Source: Stenopsyche tienmushanensis
Lineage: Eukaryota > Arthropoda > Insecta > Trichoptera > Stenopsychidae
DNA length: 64,000 bases
Assembly (NCBI GenBank): GCA_008973525.1
Contig: WACJ01000041.1
Coordinates: 1,364,001 to 1,428,000, forward strand
Reading direction: 5' to 3'
The translations under genes and the position numbers were made by a program. The notes under the pieces are model-generated. The model ran no database searches. It saw only the letters and a program-made list of their open reading frames with translations, and was not told the DNA's origin. Shown here one piece after another: positions 36,440-49,974 of the stretch (the stretch's first letter is position 1; each line of letters starts with the position of its first letter).

Positions 36440-38215
36440 TGTTGTCGTTTTGTCTTTTTATTTCTTCTGTTGGAGGGGAATCTTTCATAAGACACCCTGG
36501 GTTTGATCCCAAGGTAGTATCAGATTCTTACTGACTAAACCCCTCCCTTGTCCTTCTCTGTCTTCCTGGTATTGTTTATCACATTGCTTCAGGAGGGCAG
36601 GTAGTCTGGCCTTAAGGAACTGGCCCTATTCTAGTGTTGGAGAGCCGCTCTGCGTCTCTCTCTCTTACTGCCTTCTTTGGCGCTTATGATTTCTTCAATG
36701 AAATCTCGGCAAAGATCCCAGTTTTTCTTGCTCACGCTGTGGAGCGTGTTTCTCTGGGGTGTCCAAGCCTCACAATCATTGATGGTGTGTTCGGCATCAT
36801 CGATCTCCGCTTGGCAGTGGTGGCACGCCGCGGATGCTTCTTTCCCGATCCGCTTCAGGTACGCACCAAAACATTAATATCCAGTGAGGATCTGGGTCAA
36901 GCGGTAGGTCGTTTCTCCATCTTCTCTTGCTGGACTGATCCCATCTCTGCTGCTAGGCTTTCTTCAGTTTCTGGTCATGCTCGTTGTGATTTTTGGGATC
37001 TTCGAAGTCCAAGGCCCTCTTCTTTGCTTGGAGGACCAGCGGGGGCTTCCAGCGATCACGAGATATCACGCTTCTTTAGATACTGTTCTGTATGCTCTGG
37101 TGAGTCGGAGTGCCCCTTGCCGATGGACCCTTGCCAGTTTCTCTCTGTAGCTCTCATGTCTGAGCGAATCATGCCATATCGAGGCTCCATACAGAAAGAT
37201 TGAGTGTATAGCCTCGTTTATGGTTATTCTTCTTCACGGCTTTGCCTCTCCGATGTTGGGCATGAGCCGTCTGAGTTCGCTGGCTACCAGGCAATTTTCC
37301 CACATTCACGCGTTTATTCTAGCGAGGGCTTTGTTGCTATCGCCTCCATTTCCCATGGATGCCAAGCTTTCACCAGCAGTGCGACATTGTCCGCGAAGGC
37401 AATGAGTTCTGCTCCTTGGCATTTTCAACTCCAGCAGGTTGTTGTAGAGGATGTTCCATGGTGTGGGCCTCAGCACTGATCCCTGCGGAGCGCCCATCTT
37501 CAATTTCTTCGTCGTGTTAGTCTTGTTATGATGGATACATCGGTCTCTGAAATAGTCGTTGATGAGCTCGACAGCGTACTCCGGTACTTGGAAGTTTTTC
37601 TTGAGCACGCCAACGATCAACTCCCAGCTGGCACAACGTCTCTGCTTCTTTTGACTGTGCCTCTCCACGCCTTACAGATTGTCTTAACTACTCTCTGTAT
37701 CGTTACAAGCGTGAATCAGCCAAGTCTGAATCCATTTTGTCTGTTTGACAGGTTCTCTTCAATTTTCGCCTGGATCTTCGTGAGAAGCAGTTTCGTCCAG
37801 CATGCACAGCGGCCTCGTTGTCACTTTCCTCGGTTTTGGCACTAGCGCCAGCCTAGCCGATTTCTATTTATTGATGAATTTCCTTTCCACCAGGCAGGTA
37901 TTTAGTGCACCTAGTACTAGTTCCGGGTACTCGGAAATCATCAGCTTGATGATCTCGCCGGGCACGCCGTCTGATCCTGGCGCCTTCCCTGTTTTCATGG
38001 ATCTCTTAGCCAGCTAGGAGTTTTTCCCTCGTAAATGGTGGAGGTTCAATGTCGTCTTGTTCTGTCGTTTTATCCATGTTTTCCACAGTGTCAGGTTTAT
38101 CCGGGAAGAGCTGCTTGATTTTCTTAACAGCTTATTGCTTGTTATAGATTTTCTCTTCTCTTCCCCGCAGTTTCCCCCGTATAATCTTGTACGGTAGTCC
38201 CCATGGGTCAAAGTC
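36440..38215 (-). mobile_element. 5'-truncated, inactive R1-like LINE
   Basis: Minus-strand order: PWGLPYKIIRGKLRGREEK (about 38185), APGSDGVPGEIIKL (about 37960), a thumb-proximal region preceding VPEYAVELINDYFRDR (about 37575-37530), GAPQGSVLRPTPWNILY (about 37495-37445), a motif C that reads FADN instead of FADD (about 37400), and near the 3' end a zinc-knuckle-like CHHCQAEIDDAEHTINDC (about 36830-36780). The blocks are in several frames with stops between them. The order and the PWG motif before the polymerase point to the R1/LOA group of the I superfamily. The endonuclease end is missing. The loss of the second catalytic Asp and the frameshifts show it is dead. Confidence 0.8.
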
Positions 38216-40154
38216 GCGCACCCAAAAACTAAAAAACACCGATTGAAAAGTATAATTTTTATAAAAAAAATATAGCAATTAAACTATTAAACAATTATTA
38301 CTGGAAGGGCGAAATGATAAAACTAGATAGCGCAAGTTCTCATCAATGAAGCTACGCATAAAAGTTCTTATTTTATAAAATTTTATGTCATACCATTTTT
38401 TGAGGACTAAATTTTAACACATTTTTGTAATTATACAAATGGAAAAAAAATGTATTTATTTCAGTATATAAAAACGTTTAAAGTTTCATGGCACATATAT
38501 TGGGTGCAAAAGTCTCGAAGGCTTTTCCGTGACAGGAAGATTAAAAGCTTTCCGTTGACACTTCGATTTCTATTTACAACAAGAAGTACAAAGCATTTGG
38601 ATAAGTATTTCCGCTTAGCTTTACATGCTTCCTTTTCTCAATTCAAATAGCACCCATGAATAATATTCTATATTAATATCTGCAAATGGATAACTTTTCA
38701 TGATGAAAGATTTTGGGTATAAATTATAAAATATTGTAGATTTGAATTCAAATAAGGAAAGATTTTGATCGTCAAGGAGTCGATAGAACTCAGGATGAAA
38801 TAAAAAGTTTCTACTGTCAAAGGAGCGGTTAATGGATATCATGATACCTCGGAATTAAATTTTTCAGAGAAAACATGTTATCGAAAATAGCCTGTCTGGA
38901 AGGAAAGAACGATTGAAGATTTTCAGATTTTCCCGATCCTCAAGGTTTATTGAAACTTGTTTTTATGTAATGCGATCTATCTAAAATCTAGATAGCAAGA
39001 ACGACGAGAGCTTTTTAATTGCTCCCCAACAACCTTTTCTATATTTTCGCAAATAAAAGCGCCAAAGTAAAGAAAAACAGTTGGAGTTCATCGGGAATTT
39101 TCGCTAATTGAGTCGCTCATAATATAATACACGAATCGAAGGTCTACCGATCGAATCCTGTGGGAATTTGTTATTGAAGCACTCTTACTTCTTTTATTTT
39201 TAAATTAGTTTGGGTGATGTACTTTATTTTACTATCATGATAATAGACATGTTTTATGTGATGGTTGATCCCATATTATTTTTCGTTTTATTAAAACAAT
39301 GTATCATAACGTAGTATGACAGCAAGCCAAGCTAATAGTTATTACGGCATAAATAATAATTTTACATCCCTTAAAAGAAGATGGATGATACTAGAATGCT
39401 TAAGTGATATGAAAATGCTTAAATATATTTTTGCCAGAACTCGTACACAATTGAAATCAATCATATTTAAAAATGATTACTAATTGATGCTTTTAACGAT
39501 GTGCGAAATTCAATTACTGGTGTCTATAATTATTTTTGGAATATAAAATATGTTGAACTATTTTAGACGTGGATGACCCAAACTTCAACCTTAGGATGAG
39601 AAATTTCTCATCCTAATTTAGCTCGATCCATACCATCGCTTGTAGTGTTTCAAACTGTGATTGTGAAAAGGGTTTGTTTGGGTCATCAGCTGAGGAGATT
39701 AGGGTTGGGGGACAGTTTAGCAAATTGGAAAGCATTTCATGTACAAATCCTAATTTTTTTTGTGTCTCTCATTTTTTTTCTATAAATCTCTTATATTAAT
39801 CTACATAATCTATATAATAACTATATCTCACAGATATACAATACTTGTATGCACATGGCCATGTAAATGTTGACAAATCTGTATGAAAATAAAACCAATT
39901 AAACTAAATGAAAGCTAAGATATTTAATGCCAATATTTTCCATCAGCAGAAACGTATTTAGAAATAAAACTTTAATTATTCATAAATGTGTCATATATTT
40001 TGATCAACATAAGGGAAGTTAAGAGCACACGATGAAAATTTATTACTCAAAACAAATATTCTATTAATATTTACTTTATCGCTAAAATGTATATACATCC
40101 ATGTAGAACTACTTTTAAAATGCTTTAAACAACTTATTGATACTTTTGTGATAA
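38216..40154. other. AT-rich spacer, no supported gene
   Basis: Short frames on both strands at 38450-38842 have no recognisable content. A stretch near 39110-39175 has weak tRNA-promoter-like motifs (GATCGAATCCTG), not enough for a call. The rest is AT-rich and unique. Confidence 0.4.
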
Positions 40155-40609
40155 GTTGTAGGAACGAGTTCTTAACCGTGACCCTAGCAAACTGGTAACT
40201 CTTCAAGTTTAACGACTTATTGAATGATTTGTATGACATATAGTATATCATTAAAAAGGGTATAAAATAGAGATATTTATAAAATTAAACTGAGTTCAAA
40301 ATAATTGTTAGTTTTTTGTTTAGAGAATTTAGAAGTCAACACTTCTCATACGTTTGTACATTTTATGTGAATTTGGAAGCTCAGAATTAATTTTGTTGAA
40401 AGCAATTACATAAAATAATAAACTTATTTAGATCAAAAATATATTTCAAAATACAAAAAACAGTTATTTCGTGCTATTATGATCACAGATAAAAAAGTTA
40501 TAATGATTTAAAGGTGAAATATACTTAGGGTCTATATGCGAAACGTAGCAAATAATCCCATTAATGTCCAAAAAAAGTTTATCGGCCTATGTACAGAACA
40601 CTATATATA
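40155..40609 (+). mobile_element. Long-TIR mariner-like element, copy B, truncated
   Basis: Read on the minus strand, the segment runs from a terminal TATATAGTGTTCTGTACATA at 40609 through blocks seen in the copies at 16.7 and 50.0 kb: the ACAGTTATTTCGTGCTATTA stretch, the GAATTTAGAAGTCAAC block, and ATGTCATACAAATCATTCAA. It stops at about 40155, after ACTGGTAACTCTTCAAG. The far end and the second terminal repeat are missing. It lies in the opposite orientation to copies A and C. Confidence 0.65.
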
Positions 40610-40916
40610 ATATTTAGTAATTATTAAAAAAAAAATTGAAATCTAAGGGTAATAGATCTGATTAAAGTTTCCTTGAAGTAATTTCAAGCAGAATTCTTAA
40701 GCAATCTAATTAATATTTGCTCGTTATTTCTTTGACCATAGTACATTAATTATCTTCGTTTATCTCTTTACTACCGTAATATAATAAATAATTCACTATT
40801 CACGTAGAAATAGGATAGTTGTATTAATGGTTCAACTGTGTGTTAACCGTATGAACATATTCGTCTTCAGTATATTAATATCTTTAGCATTGGACCATAT
40901 CAACATATTTATTATA

Positions 40917-41137
40917 CAGGTTGCGGCAGGTAAACTACCTTATTCATAAAATGAATCACACAAACAGTCTAGAAGATATAAGTTTATTTATTTTTTATGT
41001 TATAGAAAAACATTTAAAAACAGTCCACTATATAACCGTTATTAAACCTACATAACAAAAAACGCTAATTTTTAATGTTTAATGTTTAACCTTCAGGGCG
41101 TGCGTTTCAAATAAAGAAGTTTCTCTACCGCAACCTA
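40917..41137. mobile_element. Short MITE with GGTTGCGG ends
   Basis: The left end reads CAGGTTGCGGCAGGTAAACT and the right end, on the minus strand, TAGGTTGCGGTAGAGAAACT. The inverted repeats extend about 35 bp with mismatches and are bordered by TA-rich sequence. The element is about 220 bp with no coding potential. The superfamily is not certain; the TA context suggests Tc1/mariner. Confidence 0.6.
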
Positions 41138-44100
41138 TATTACAATATAAAATATTAGCATTAGTACATTTTTTAAGCAATTTTCGTAAATATAACTTGT
41201 AAATTTATTATAAGAATTTAAGGCGTTAAAGTGAGGTGTTAATTCCCTTAAAAATATGTATTTTTTAAAGTAAGAAAAACAATATTCTTTGATACAAATG
41301 TAAGAAGTTTTTTATATCAGTATTAGCCTTAATTTAGGCCGCAAGTTTGTGTTAAAATCTCCAAACTTACTTGAATATTTAGCAGGATATTTGCAAAAAA
41401 ATTAAATTGTTTGTTCAAAAACATGATAACTATACTTATTTCTATATAATCCAATAAAATTGCATACTTATTATTGTAAGGTTGTGTATTATTTAAATAA
41501 ATATCATTCAAAGAGCAACGTTCCAAATTAATATTGACTTGAAAATGGATGTGTCCAAAAATAGGATAATTTTCCAAGAACAACGCAAACTTTCTTGCTG
41601 AAAAATGATTTAGTTAACGATAGTTTTATATGGCTTCGGGCTACAAATAGAGAACGAAGTTTGATGTGGTCGACGAGACCTTATTTTCTGATACGTATGA
41701 TGTTCAACCGAACTACGATATATTGATTTATGAAAAGTTTTATATGGAAATTCCACGATCTCAATTTTAAATCTGAAAAAGGGTATCATGTACACTTATC
41801 CAACCATAATCTATCATAATGTTATATGGATCAATCGTTTATTTATCCCTGTATATAAGATTATGGGCGACGTTGTATTAATAAATTGATCATTCAAGTT
41901 AAAGTAGAATTTTGTAATTAACGTAAGGGCCGACTTGGTGGTATCAAGAGGAGCTAATCCCGCAGTTTTAGGTGTCGAAACGATCCTGATAAGGGACCTT
42001 CCTGTTATCGACAGATTTATACCCATTCCACAAAATCAAGCAGCATATTTAACATCAAGCTGTGAAGTTTAGAAATGTGCAAATAAATTATTTAAACGCA
42101 AAAAATTTAAGTGTTTTATCACAGGGTTTCGTCCAAATTGGATCTATGACATTGTCAATAGGTTCACTTATAAGATTTTATACGATGCACCTGGTAAGTA
42201 TGATCATGCTCAAAGTTATGCTGCGGAACAACAGATTGAATTAATATATTAATGGGATAAAAGGCTTAATAGTTAATGTAGCATCACAACCTAATTCGCA
42301 AAACTGTTACTCACCCCCTGGCAGTTCCCTGACCGGTCGCTTTTGTTCGGCTTTCAGAATTAGTTCGGTCAGATAAGCTCTATTTCACTATCTCCAGGCA
42401 GGACTCGGTTACGATATGAGAAAATTTGTTAACCCTTGTTTCAACACAACCCTTCATCCGGAGAAAAAATGGGGACGGCCGTGGTACCGGTCTGACGTTG
42501 CGAAAAGAGAGAAGGGCACTTGGCAGTTCACCGAGGGCTTGTATTAAATTGATAACAATAAAATTGCTTTTAGGAACGAAGGATTTCACGGCCGATATAC
42601 ATTTTTAGGATAAAAAAACCGTATGTTGAACAATGAAAACGGCACAGTTTATTCAGTATTCGACCATTTCCGTGAAGTTTGGTTTGCCTAGTTTACTTTG
42701 GTTGATTGTAACAGAAAAGCCCGTGTCGTTTTTTTATTTCAAATATTTTTCTGGAATTTTTCACACGATCGTATTCTATCGTGTTTGCACCCGAATGAAA
42801 AATTTGCTCAGGCCAAATTTTAGGAATGTGTCAAAAATTTCAACAGAATTTTTCATCGAATTTCCTAATAATTAAAATACAAATTTAAATAACATGATGT
42901 TAATCTTTTATATGAAGCTTTATAAATAAGTTTGATTATTCACACACTTTATATGAATAATATCACATTTGAAGATCAATATTAAAACACATGCAATTGA
43001 TCTCATCTCAAAGAAATATCATTTACAATCAATTAGTAAAATATAACTTTAAATTGACATCTTCCAATCCTATGTCCCACATGTTGTTGCATCAATTTTT
43101 CGATGATATTCCAATGAGTTTTATGTCGAATATAAATTAATATGTTTATATTTAGCATAAATTTTAATTGTTTGAGTGCTTTACCATATTTCGCAAATTC
43201 TTACTAAATTGACAATGCAAAAAAAAAACATTACAAGCATATTTGGTAACACGTAAAATTAATCTTTATGAAATAAAAACCGATTTCGTTTATTTCTTAT
43301 ATGAAACTATTTCACACAAAATAAAATTAATACAGACATAACATAAATCATGCCATAAGTTCTGATATTTTTATCTCAATTATTCATTCATAATATTTTT
43401 GTGCAAATGTGACCGCTTTTAAAAAATGCCAAAAAAGTTAAATAAATCCTATCTAAATGAGTTTGAAATTATTCATTAAAACGGCGATGAATCAAATTTT
43501 CGATCAAATACTAATAGTAGTTCATTTTAGCAAGACGTTAAAGATGATTGCAGTTATGTACCGATGAATGTGGCAATCGTTTAGGGACTTACTGGACATT
43601 TTTTTTTAAGAACCGCAAAAGTTTAAGTAATCAAATATCTACAGCAAGTATAGTTGGCGATCGCATTTAAAAAAATGCACATATGCACTGAAAAACCATA
43701 TTAAAATGGTTGGCGATGGTTCCATTAAAGATTATGCGGAAAGCCATTTTAACTCGTTCGTCGCCGCGTCTACCAGATATGCACAACGGGCGTTCCCCCG
43801 CAGAGGTCTCGTCGCGTAATTTTGATGGACGTTTACTTCCTCCGCTTAAATACGATTTTACAAGATATTTAATTTATATTCAATGGAATTAGCACATCCA
43901 GATACATAATAAACAGAATATTTTATATATAACATATAAAAAATTACATTAAATTAAATTAAAAGACTAAAATATACATATACTTTATATAAAATTATAT
44001 TTTAAAAAAAAGTATAACGTCATATTATGAGAAAAAAGAGAACAATCTGGTTTGTTCTGCGGATTTTTAAGAATTTCTAAACTGTAAAACCCTTTTTTTG

Positions 44101-45572
44101 CTTTCTTTATTTAATTGTCGGGCATTTACCGAGCACTACTCTTCTCTTACTAAGAGTTCCTGGAATATTTTGATTTAAAGATATAAAAATCACTGATACG
44201 CTTGTCAAAAAAATATGCTTTTCAACCAAATGACAGTTCTGGGATAAGTGCAATGAAATCTCAAACAGTCTTCAAAAAGCGAATCCAGCGTCTCACTGTT
44301 ATGTATTTCTATAACGATTTACAAATGTAGCTTTACGAACGTCTTTCTATAATATCTTTCAGATGACAACTGTCTAAATATCTTTTGAGATCGACATCGA
44401 AACATGGATTCCTACTCTTGTCTGTTTGCACTTGCTTATCTTCATTTTTTATTCGTTGATGTGACTATAGCGGAATAATTGGTTATCGATCAAAGTTCGT
44501 GTTTATCCTATGTGTTATAATATCGCATCATTATTCCTTTTGTTTACGCTCCGACTATCGAATTTGGGCCCCGTAAGAAATAGCACTGATTTATGGTTGG
44601 CGATGAGAGTGTTAAAATATATCAAATATCATCAACATCAGAAGTGCTGTGATTTAGCAAATTCCATTTGGTTCGTTGACGTTAAAGGGGTGATTGTAAA
44701 TTTGACCCAATGTTTCTTGTTCGCAAACCTGGAAGATGCTTCTTTTCTGATTCAATAATAAAAGCACCGATAGTTAACATAAAGATCATTAGGCCGCAGT
44801 TCTTAGGCTTATCAACGTTACAGAATCTAGCTACCTAACTAATTAAAATTTGCCTTGAGTAATCATAATCGAATACATTATGTTTTCGTTATTACTTGAT
44901 ACAGTTGCTAGGTTTATTTTGCACGACAACGAGTCCATTGAATTTAGCACTTGGTATTGAAGCAAGAAGTACTATTTGTTCAATAGAAACGAATCTTCGC
45001 TTTAGAAGAGTTTATTCAGAATCAAATGAGCTCTTGAATTTCAATGACTCCTTCGACATGAAATTTGTCGTGTTTGTTATTGAAATGGCTTCAAATTTGA
45101 GCAGTAAAACGTAACGATACGAAAAATGCACTGGAGTTGATCGACATTTTCTGTTATTCAACTGTAACTAATACATCATTAATAAATAGCATTGATCGAA
45201 TATCCTTTTTTATATAATAAATAGTTAATCTGTGTAAATTTGAATATTCATATAAGCTAGTTAGACAGTATAAGATATTCTCATAAAGAATTTACAATTT
45301 GTCTATATTCAAGTGCTTCAAAATTCCTCTTTGCAGTCTCACCAAACAGACAATTTTTTTTTTGATAGGCCGGGCTCAGGGGTCGTTTGGTTACCTAACC
45401 TTTCGATAGTCATAGATTTTTGCATGCATAAAGTACCCAAAAACTAGTCAAGCAATAAAACGAAAACCATTTTGGGTTCTACTTATATTATATTTACTGA
45501 TAACTTTGTGTTCTCACAGAACACAAACGATAAAATGCAGACGGATTTCTCAATTAAAATTGTATGAATATA
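41138..45572. other. Spacer with GC-elevated blocks at 42300-42620 and 43700-43870
   Basis: Most is AT-rich with random frames. The 42.3 kb block has overlapping frames on both strands and a strong donor-like GGGGTGAGTAAC on the minus strand (GT at about 42316-42315), so a non-coding or short coding exon is conceivable. The 43.7 kb block has a 60 aa plus frame of no known type. Frames at 44510-44758 and 44896-45114 (plus) match nothing I recognise. Confidence 0.35.
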
Positions 45573-46852
45573 TTGGGTTGGTGCAAAAGTTAGAGCCGTT
45601 TTTAACATATAAAATTAAACATTTTTTTTTAGACTTGTGATATTTATTTAATCAATTATATAATTTCTATCTGTTTTTATAATCTTCTCCCATCTTTCTA
45701 TCAACCTTTTAATATAATTAGTGTAAAATTCCCTGGATTTTGATGCGAAAAATGTAGTAAGGGATGTTTTTACCTGCTCTATTGTATCAACTTTTTTATC
45801 ATTTAAAACATTTTGCAGTGATCGGAATAAATAAAAATCGGAAGGAGCAAGATCTGGAGAGCACGGTGGATGCTTGATAACATCCCAATTCAACTCATTT
45901 AGCTTGTGTTGGGTCATCAAAGTCTTACGTGGTCGCGCGTTGTCGTGATGAAACACTACCCCTTTTCTGTTTACCAATTCTGGTCTATTCTTTTGAAGGG
46001 CGATGTTCAATTTGGATAATTTCTGACAATATCGTTTTGCTGTAATTGTCTGATTGGGTTCCAAGAGTTCAAAATACACAATACCCTTACAATCCCACCA
46101 AACATAAAGCATAACTTTTTTTTGTGGATTTCGGCCTTCAAAGCTGTTAATGGGGCTTGTCCAGGTATAGCCCAATGTCTTTTTCTTGTCACGTTGTTGT
46201 ACACGACCCATTTCTCATCTTCCGTTACCAAACGATGAAAAAAAGGTTCACATTTTTGTCTCGCACTCAAAGTAACGCACGTTGAAACACTATCCAATAA
46301 ATTGGCAGCCGACAATTGATGAGGTATCCAAACGTCGTACCGCGAAACCATCCCCATACGTTTCAAATGTCTTAATACGATTCTTTGGTTGACTCCCATC
46401 ATCGTCGCGATCTCCCTGATGGTTAAACGTGGATTGGTGTCAATTATGACTTTAAACTTGTCGTCATCAGACTTCAATGGCCGCCCGATATGTGGTTTAT
46501 CAATTAGTGAAAATTCCCCAGATCGGAATTTTGTAAACCATTTTCGTACCTGTCGAACTTTGATGACATCTGTTCCATACACTTCACAAATGTTTTTGGT
46601 TTTCACACTCACGGTATTGTCTTTTCGGAATTCATAAAGTAAACAATGACGTAAATGCACTTTATAGACCGACATTTTGAAAAAATACAAGGGCTTTTCA
46701 CTGTACTCTGGCCAGGCCAAAACTGAATAGAAAGTAGAGAGAAAGCATCCTTTATACAATGGAATCATTTAAAAGAAGATGCTATTCATATTCAGAAATT
46801 TTTTTTTTACCTAAGATCATAAAAAACGGCCTTAACTTTTGCACCAACCCAA
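45573..46852 (-). mobile_element. Nearly full-length mariner, family 3
   Basis: A 1,280-bp element with inverted terminal repeats TTGGGTTGGTGCAAAAGTTA at the left and TTGGGTTGGTGCAAAAGTTA on the minus strand at the right, flanked by TA at 45571-45572 and 46853-46854. The ends, which closely resemble those of the Hsmar1/cecropia group, still match over at least 20 bases. Both ends and the full transposase length are kept. Of the mariners in this window it is the best preserved and probably the youngest. Confidence 0.92.
45648..46675 (-). pseudogene. Mariner transposase with one frameshift
   Basis: The product would be a DD34D cut-and-paste transposase of about 340 residues. The probable start is the ATG at 46675 (MSVYKVHLRHCLLYEF), as an upstream in-frame ATG at 46768 adds residues not typical of the family. 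The N-terminal part holds the paired helix-turn-helix DNA-binding region and the linker signature VWIPHQLSAANLLDSVSTC. Catalytic motifs follow: VTEDEKWVVY (first Asp, with Glu replacing the usual Gly), HHDNARPR (second Asp), and CSPDLAPSDFYLF (third Asp). The frame breaks within an A-run encoding the lysines near 46105-46120: the first frame continues out of phase and the second frame carries the catalytic C-terminal half. All three catalytic residues survive, so the frameshift is the only obvious lesion. No corrected protein is given. Confidence 0.9.
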
Positions 46853-49800
46853 TATATGTACAAGAACCCATGTTATTCTCGCTGAATAATGTTTTATCTT
46901 AAATATTACGAAGCTCATGTTCGTTATTTGGATCATTCCAAGTTGAGCGGGTCGTAAACAAACAACTACAACAAAGATGTAACGATATTGATTTTTCTTT
47001 ACTTCGATGTTAAAATAAAAGCAGGTTGATCTCAAGGGTCGTCTGCTCAGTTAAGTTTTCAGAATCGGATCTTGAGGGGATGAGGACTTTATTTCCGTGT
47101 ACCATTGCACTCTTGTATTTGCAAATTTGACAAATAATAAGATAAAATAAAATCATATTTTAAATCACTAAAATTGATATATGTATTGATGATCAATATA
47201 TTTTTTCTATAGAAGCTTCACAATATAATATTTTTATTGCCGATAATTTTAACTATAAACGCATGGATGAACTTGCGCATGCGCTTTCATATGAAATTTT
47301 AAATTGCTATTGGCAATTAATGATTTAAACGCGGTGCCGACGACTGCAACCCTATTAATTTACAGTGCAATTTTATTTATATCAGCGAAAAATATGCATA
47401 TTTGTCGAATCTATCACGGTTTTGTGGACTCGAGTTACGCTTCCAATATTTTACGTCGGTCCAATCAATCATTAATTGCCACCAGCTTTTACACACTGCG
47501 GTGTTTTATGTTTATGAGAGTGTTCGTTGAATTTGTCGCCCCCCCCATTTCCGCCTCAGGGCGGCATTTTGTTGATTTACTGTCTACGTAGATAAGGATA
47601 ACCACCCTCCCCCCCATAACGTAGATGGTCAATTTCCACATTTCGGCAGACATCTGTGGGTAAACTGATTTACATAGGTACGGAATACCATCTGTCAAAA
47701 TTATACGCGTCCTCCGAATCTCTGCAGTCGAGCTTCAAATTTTAGCCGCTTCTTGCAATTTATTGTTTTAATAAATTCTGCCCGAAAAATAGTATTTATC
47801 CGAACGATTGAAATATTCGACTGGATTCAGTCTTGTGCATTTATTATGATCGTGTGACGTGGATACCGAAAAGCGTCATTGTTTTGAGGCTATCGGATTA
47901 CTTCGGAGGGATTGTGCGTCGAGGATCAATATTGAACTATGAGACGTGAAACTGAAATTGAAGAGCCTCAAGATTGATAGATTACCCTTGGAGAGATTTT
48001 TTGACAGGCGGGTCTACTCTCTAGTTCTCAATTTGTTAATGGATGTAAAACAAGTAGACAACCCACCCGTGAGTTATTTATTGATTGACCTAAAATTGAG
48101 CTTCAGCGAATTTAATCCTAAGAACAAAATTTAAATTTACATACCCTTAAAAAATCATTCTACTCTAAGACAATATAATGCTGTAAAAATGATTTTTCAT
48201 TGTGTTTTTTTCTCGAAGAATTTATAATTTTAGCTGGCTTAAAATAAATAGGTGGGCTGTGCGGGTAAAAACGCCCACGTAAAGCAACTCTTTTCAAACC
48301 ATTTTATCAATGCAGTATTTTCACCATGTTGTAACTCCAAACAATCCACTACAAGTCAGGGTCTTCTTAAATGCGTCAAGCAATTCAAAGAATAGATTTA
48401 CATACCTTCTTGGAAAGGAATTTATATACTTTAAATACTTAAAAGTTCAATTTCTTCCGATTACATATCGTTGTCTTTTGGAACAAGTTTATATGGAATA
48501 AAGGCTTTGGCTCACCCAGATGACGCCCACGTGTTCTAATTAGTAAATTAGAACATTTTACTAATTAGATGCTTATAATTCTATCTTGGATTGGAGAGAA
48601 GCCTATTTGAGATATCTATGCAGATTTTATTTAAGTCTATAGTATAATGGATACAAAAAAAAATAGTTTGGGTTCATATGTCAAATACTCTGTATTTGAT
48701 GTTTGCTGAAAAATAATTAAAAAATTAATGCGTTCTCACGGAATCACAAACAGACGATCAAATTAAGGTTTATTTATCCATTTCATCATTTAATTTTTAA
48801 TTTCAAATATTAAATATATTAGTCAAAAAATTGTATTCCATTTATTGAATTATATTTGAATAGGTAGGATAAACTATTATATTAAAATAAATAAAAAACT
48901 TAATTGGATGGAAATTATAAGGGTAGTCATGGAGGTAAATAGACCGAGGAATTGCAAAGGAAACGTCAACGGAAGCAAATTATTGCATTGTATTTGTGAT
49001 GCAGAAATAAATTACCCCAAGGGAGCATGATATTTCAGCTTAAATTTTAAAAAATCAATGCTACATAGAAAAGTCATTTTTGTGTATGAAAAGAGAATTA
49101 AAAACATCTCCACGTATTTATTCCTCCAATCCAATCTTCCAATAGTTGGCTGTCAGCCTGATTCAACTAGCAGTCGGCGACAGGACGAGCGTATTCGCCT
49201 GACCAGGGACATTTTTTAATACAAATCCTTTGTTTGTATCGGATTTATTTAATAGTGGAACGCTGCAATGGACAGCTGAAATTGAAATTTTAACATCCGC
49301 TGCCGGATTAACATGGGTTGTCACAATTGTAGATTACCTTTGATGCAATACTACCGCTACAAAATCAACAGCTCTCTCATTATATTAATAACGCTTGTTA
49401 AGCCCATCAATATTCAAAGCGTCCATAAATTCTCCTAAATACTGTAACTAAACATTTAATACAACGCCGTTGTATAATTGATATTAGGCGTCAATGTTAG
49501 TTTGAGATAAACCACATCCTACAATAGATAACGGCATTAAGATTGGCATTTGGAGATATGTGCTACAGCTCCATACCTTCGTATCAACAACTGAAATATG
49601 AATTAATTTGAATAACATGTCTAAATAAAATATTCGAAATATTAGAATAAATTTTAAGAATACAAATATATCAGAAAAAAGGTGTTAGTTGACCACGAAA
49701 ACACTTTCGATCAGTTTGATTATATTATGTTAGCCGTATCTGCTATTGGATTTAGGTTCGCTATCAAAACCAGGAAATCTAGATTCACACTGAAATCTCT

Positions 49801-49974
49801 ATGATAATACATTTTGTACCAATACTGGACCATCCAAATAATATATCAAATCTAGCAAATCAAACCTAGAAAAATTATCCTGATTTTAAGTATTAAATTA
49901 TTTATTAGATAATCAACCTGAAACCAGAACGGATTCCTCAAAACAAATTTAGTCTCAATTTATAGTATTCATAA
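46853..49974. other. Spacer with GC-elevated block at 47280-47930
   Basis: The block at 47280-47930 is unique, has balanced composition and C-runs (CGCCCCCCCC, CCTCCCCCCC), and carries overlapping frames on both strands (95 aa plus, 69 aa minus) that read as non-coding. Around 48250-48540 GC is slightly raised. The rest is AT-rich with no gene signal. Confidence 0.35.
48533..48568. repeat. Overlapping alternative hairpins with TAATTAG sites
   Basis: GTTCTAATT (48533-48541) pairs with AATTAGAAC (48546-48554), and CTAATTAGTAAA (48536-48547) pairs with TTTACTAATTAG (48557-48568). The two perfect hairpins share bases and so exclude each other. Copies of the homeodomain-type core TAATTAG recur. 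It may act as DNA (dimer binding sites) or RNA, or be chance. Confidence 0.6.

Noticed and set aside
36634..37203. 189-residue plus-strand open frame
   Set aside because: It is the shadow of the minus-strand R1-like LINE, whose motifs read in order on the other strand.
39105..39180. tRNA or SINE near GATCGAATCCTG
   Set aside because: Only a partial B-box-like motif; no cloverleaf and no second copy.
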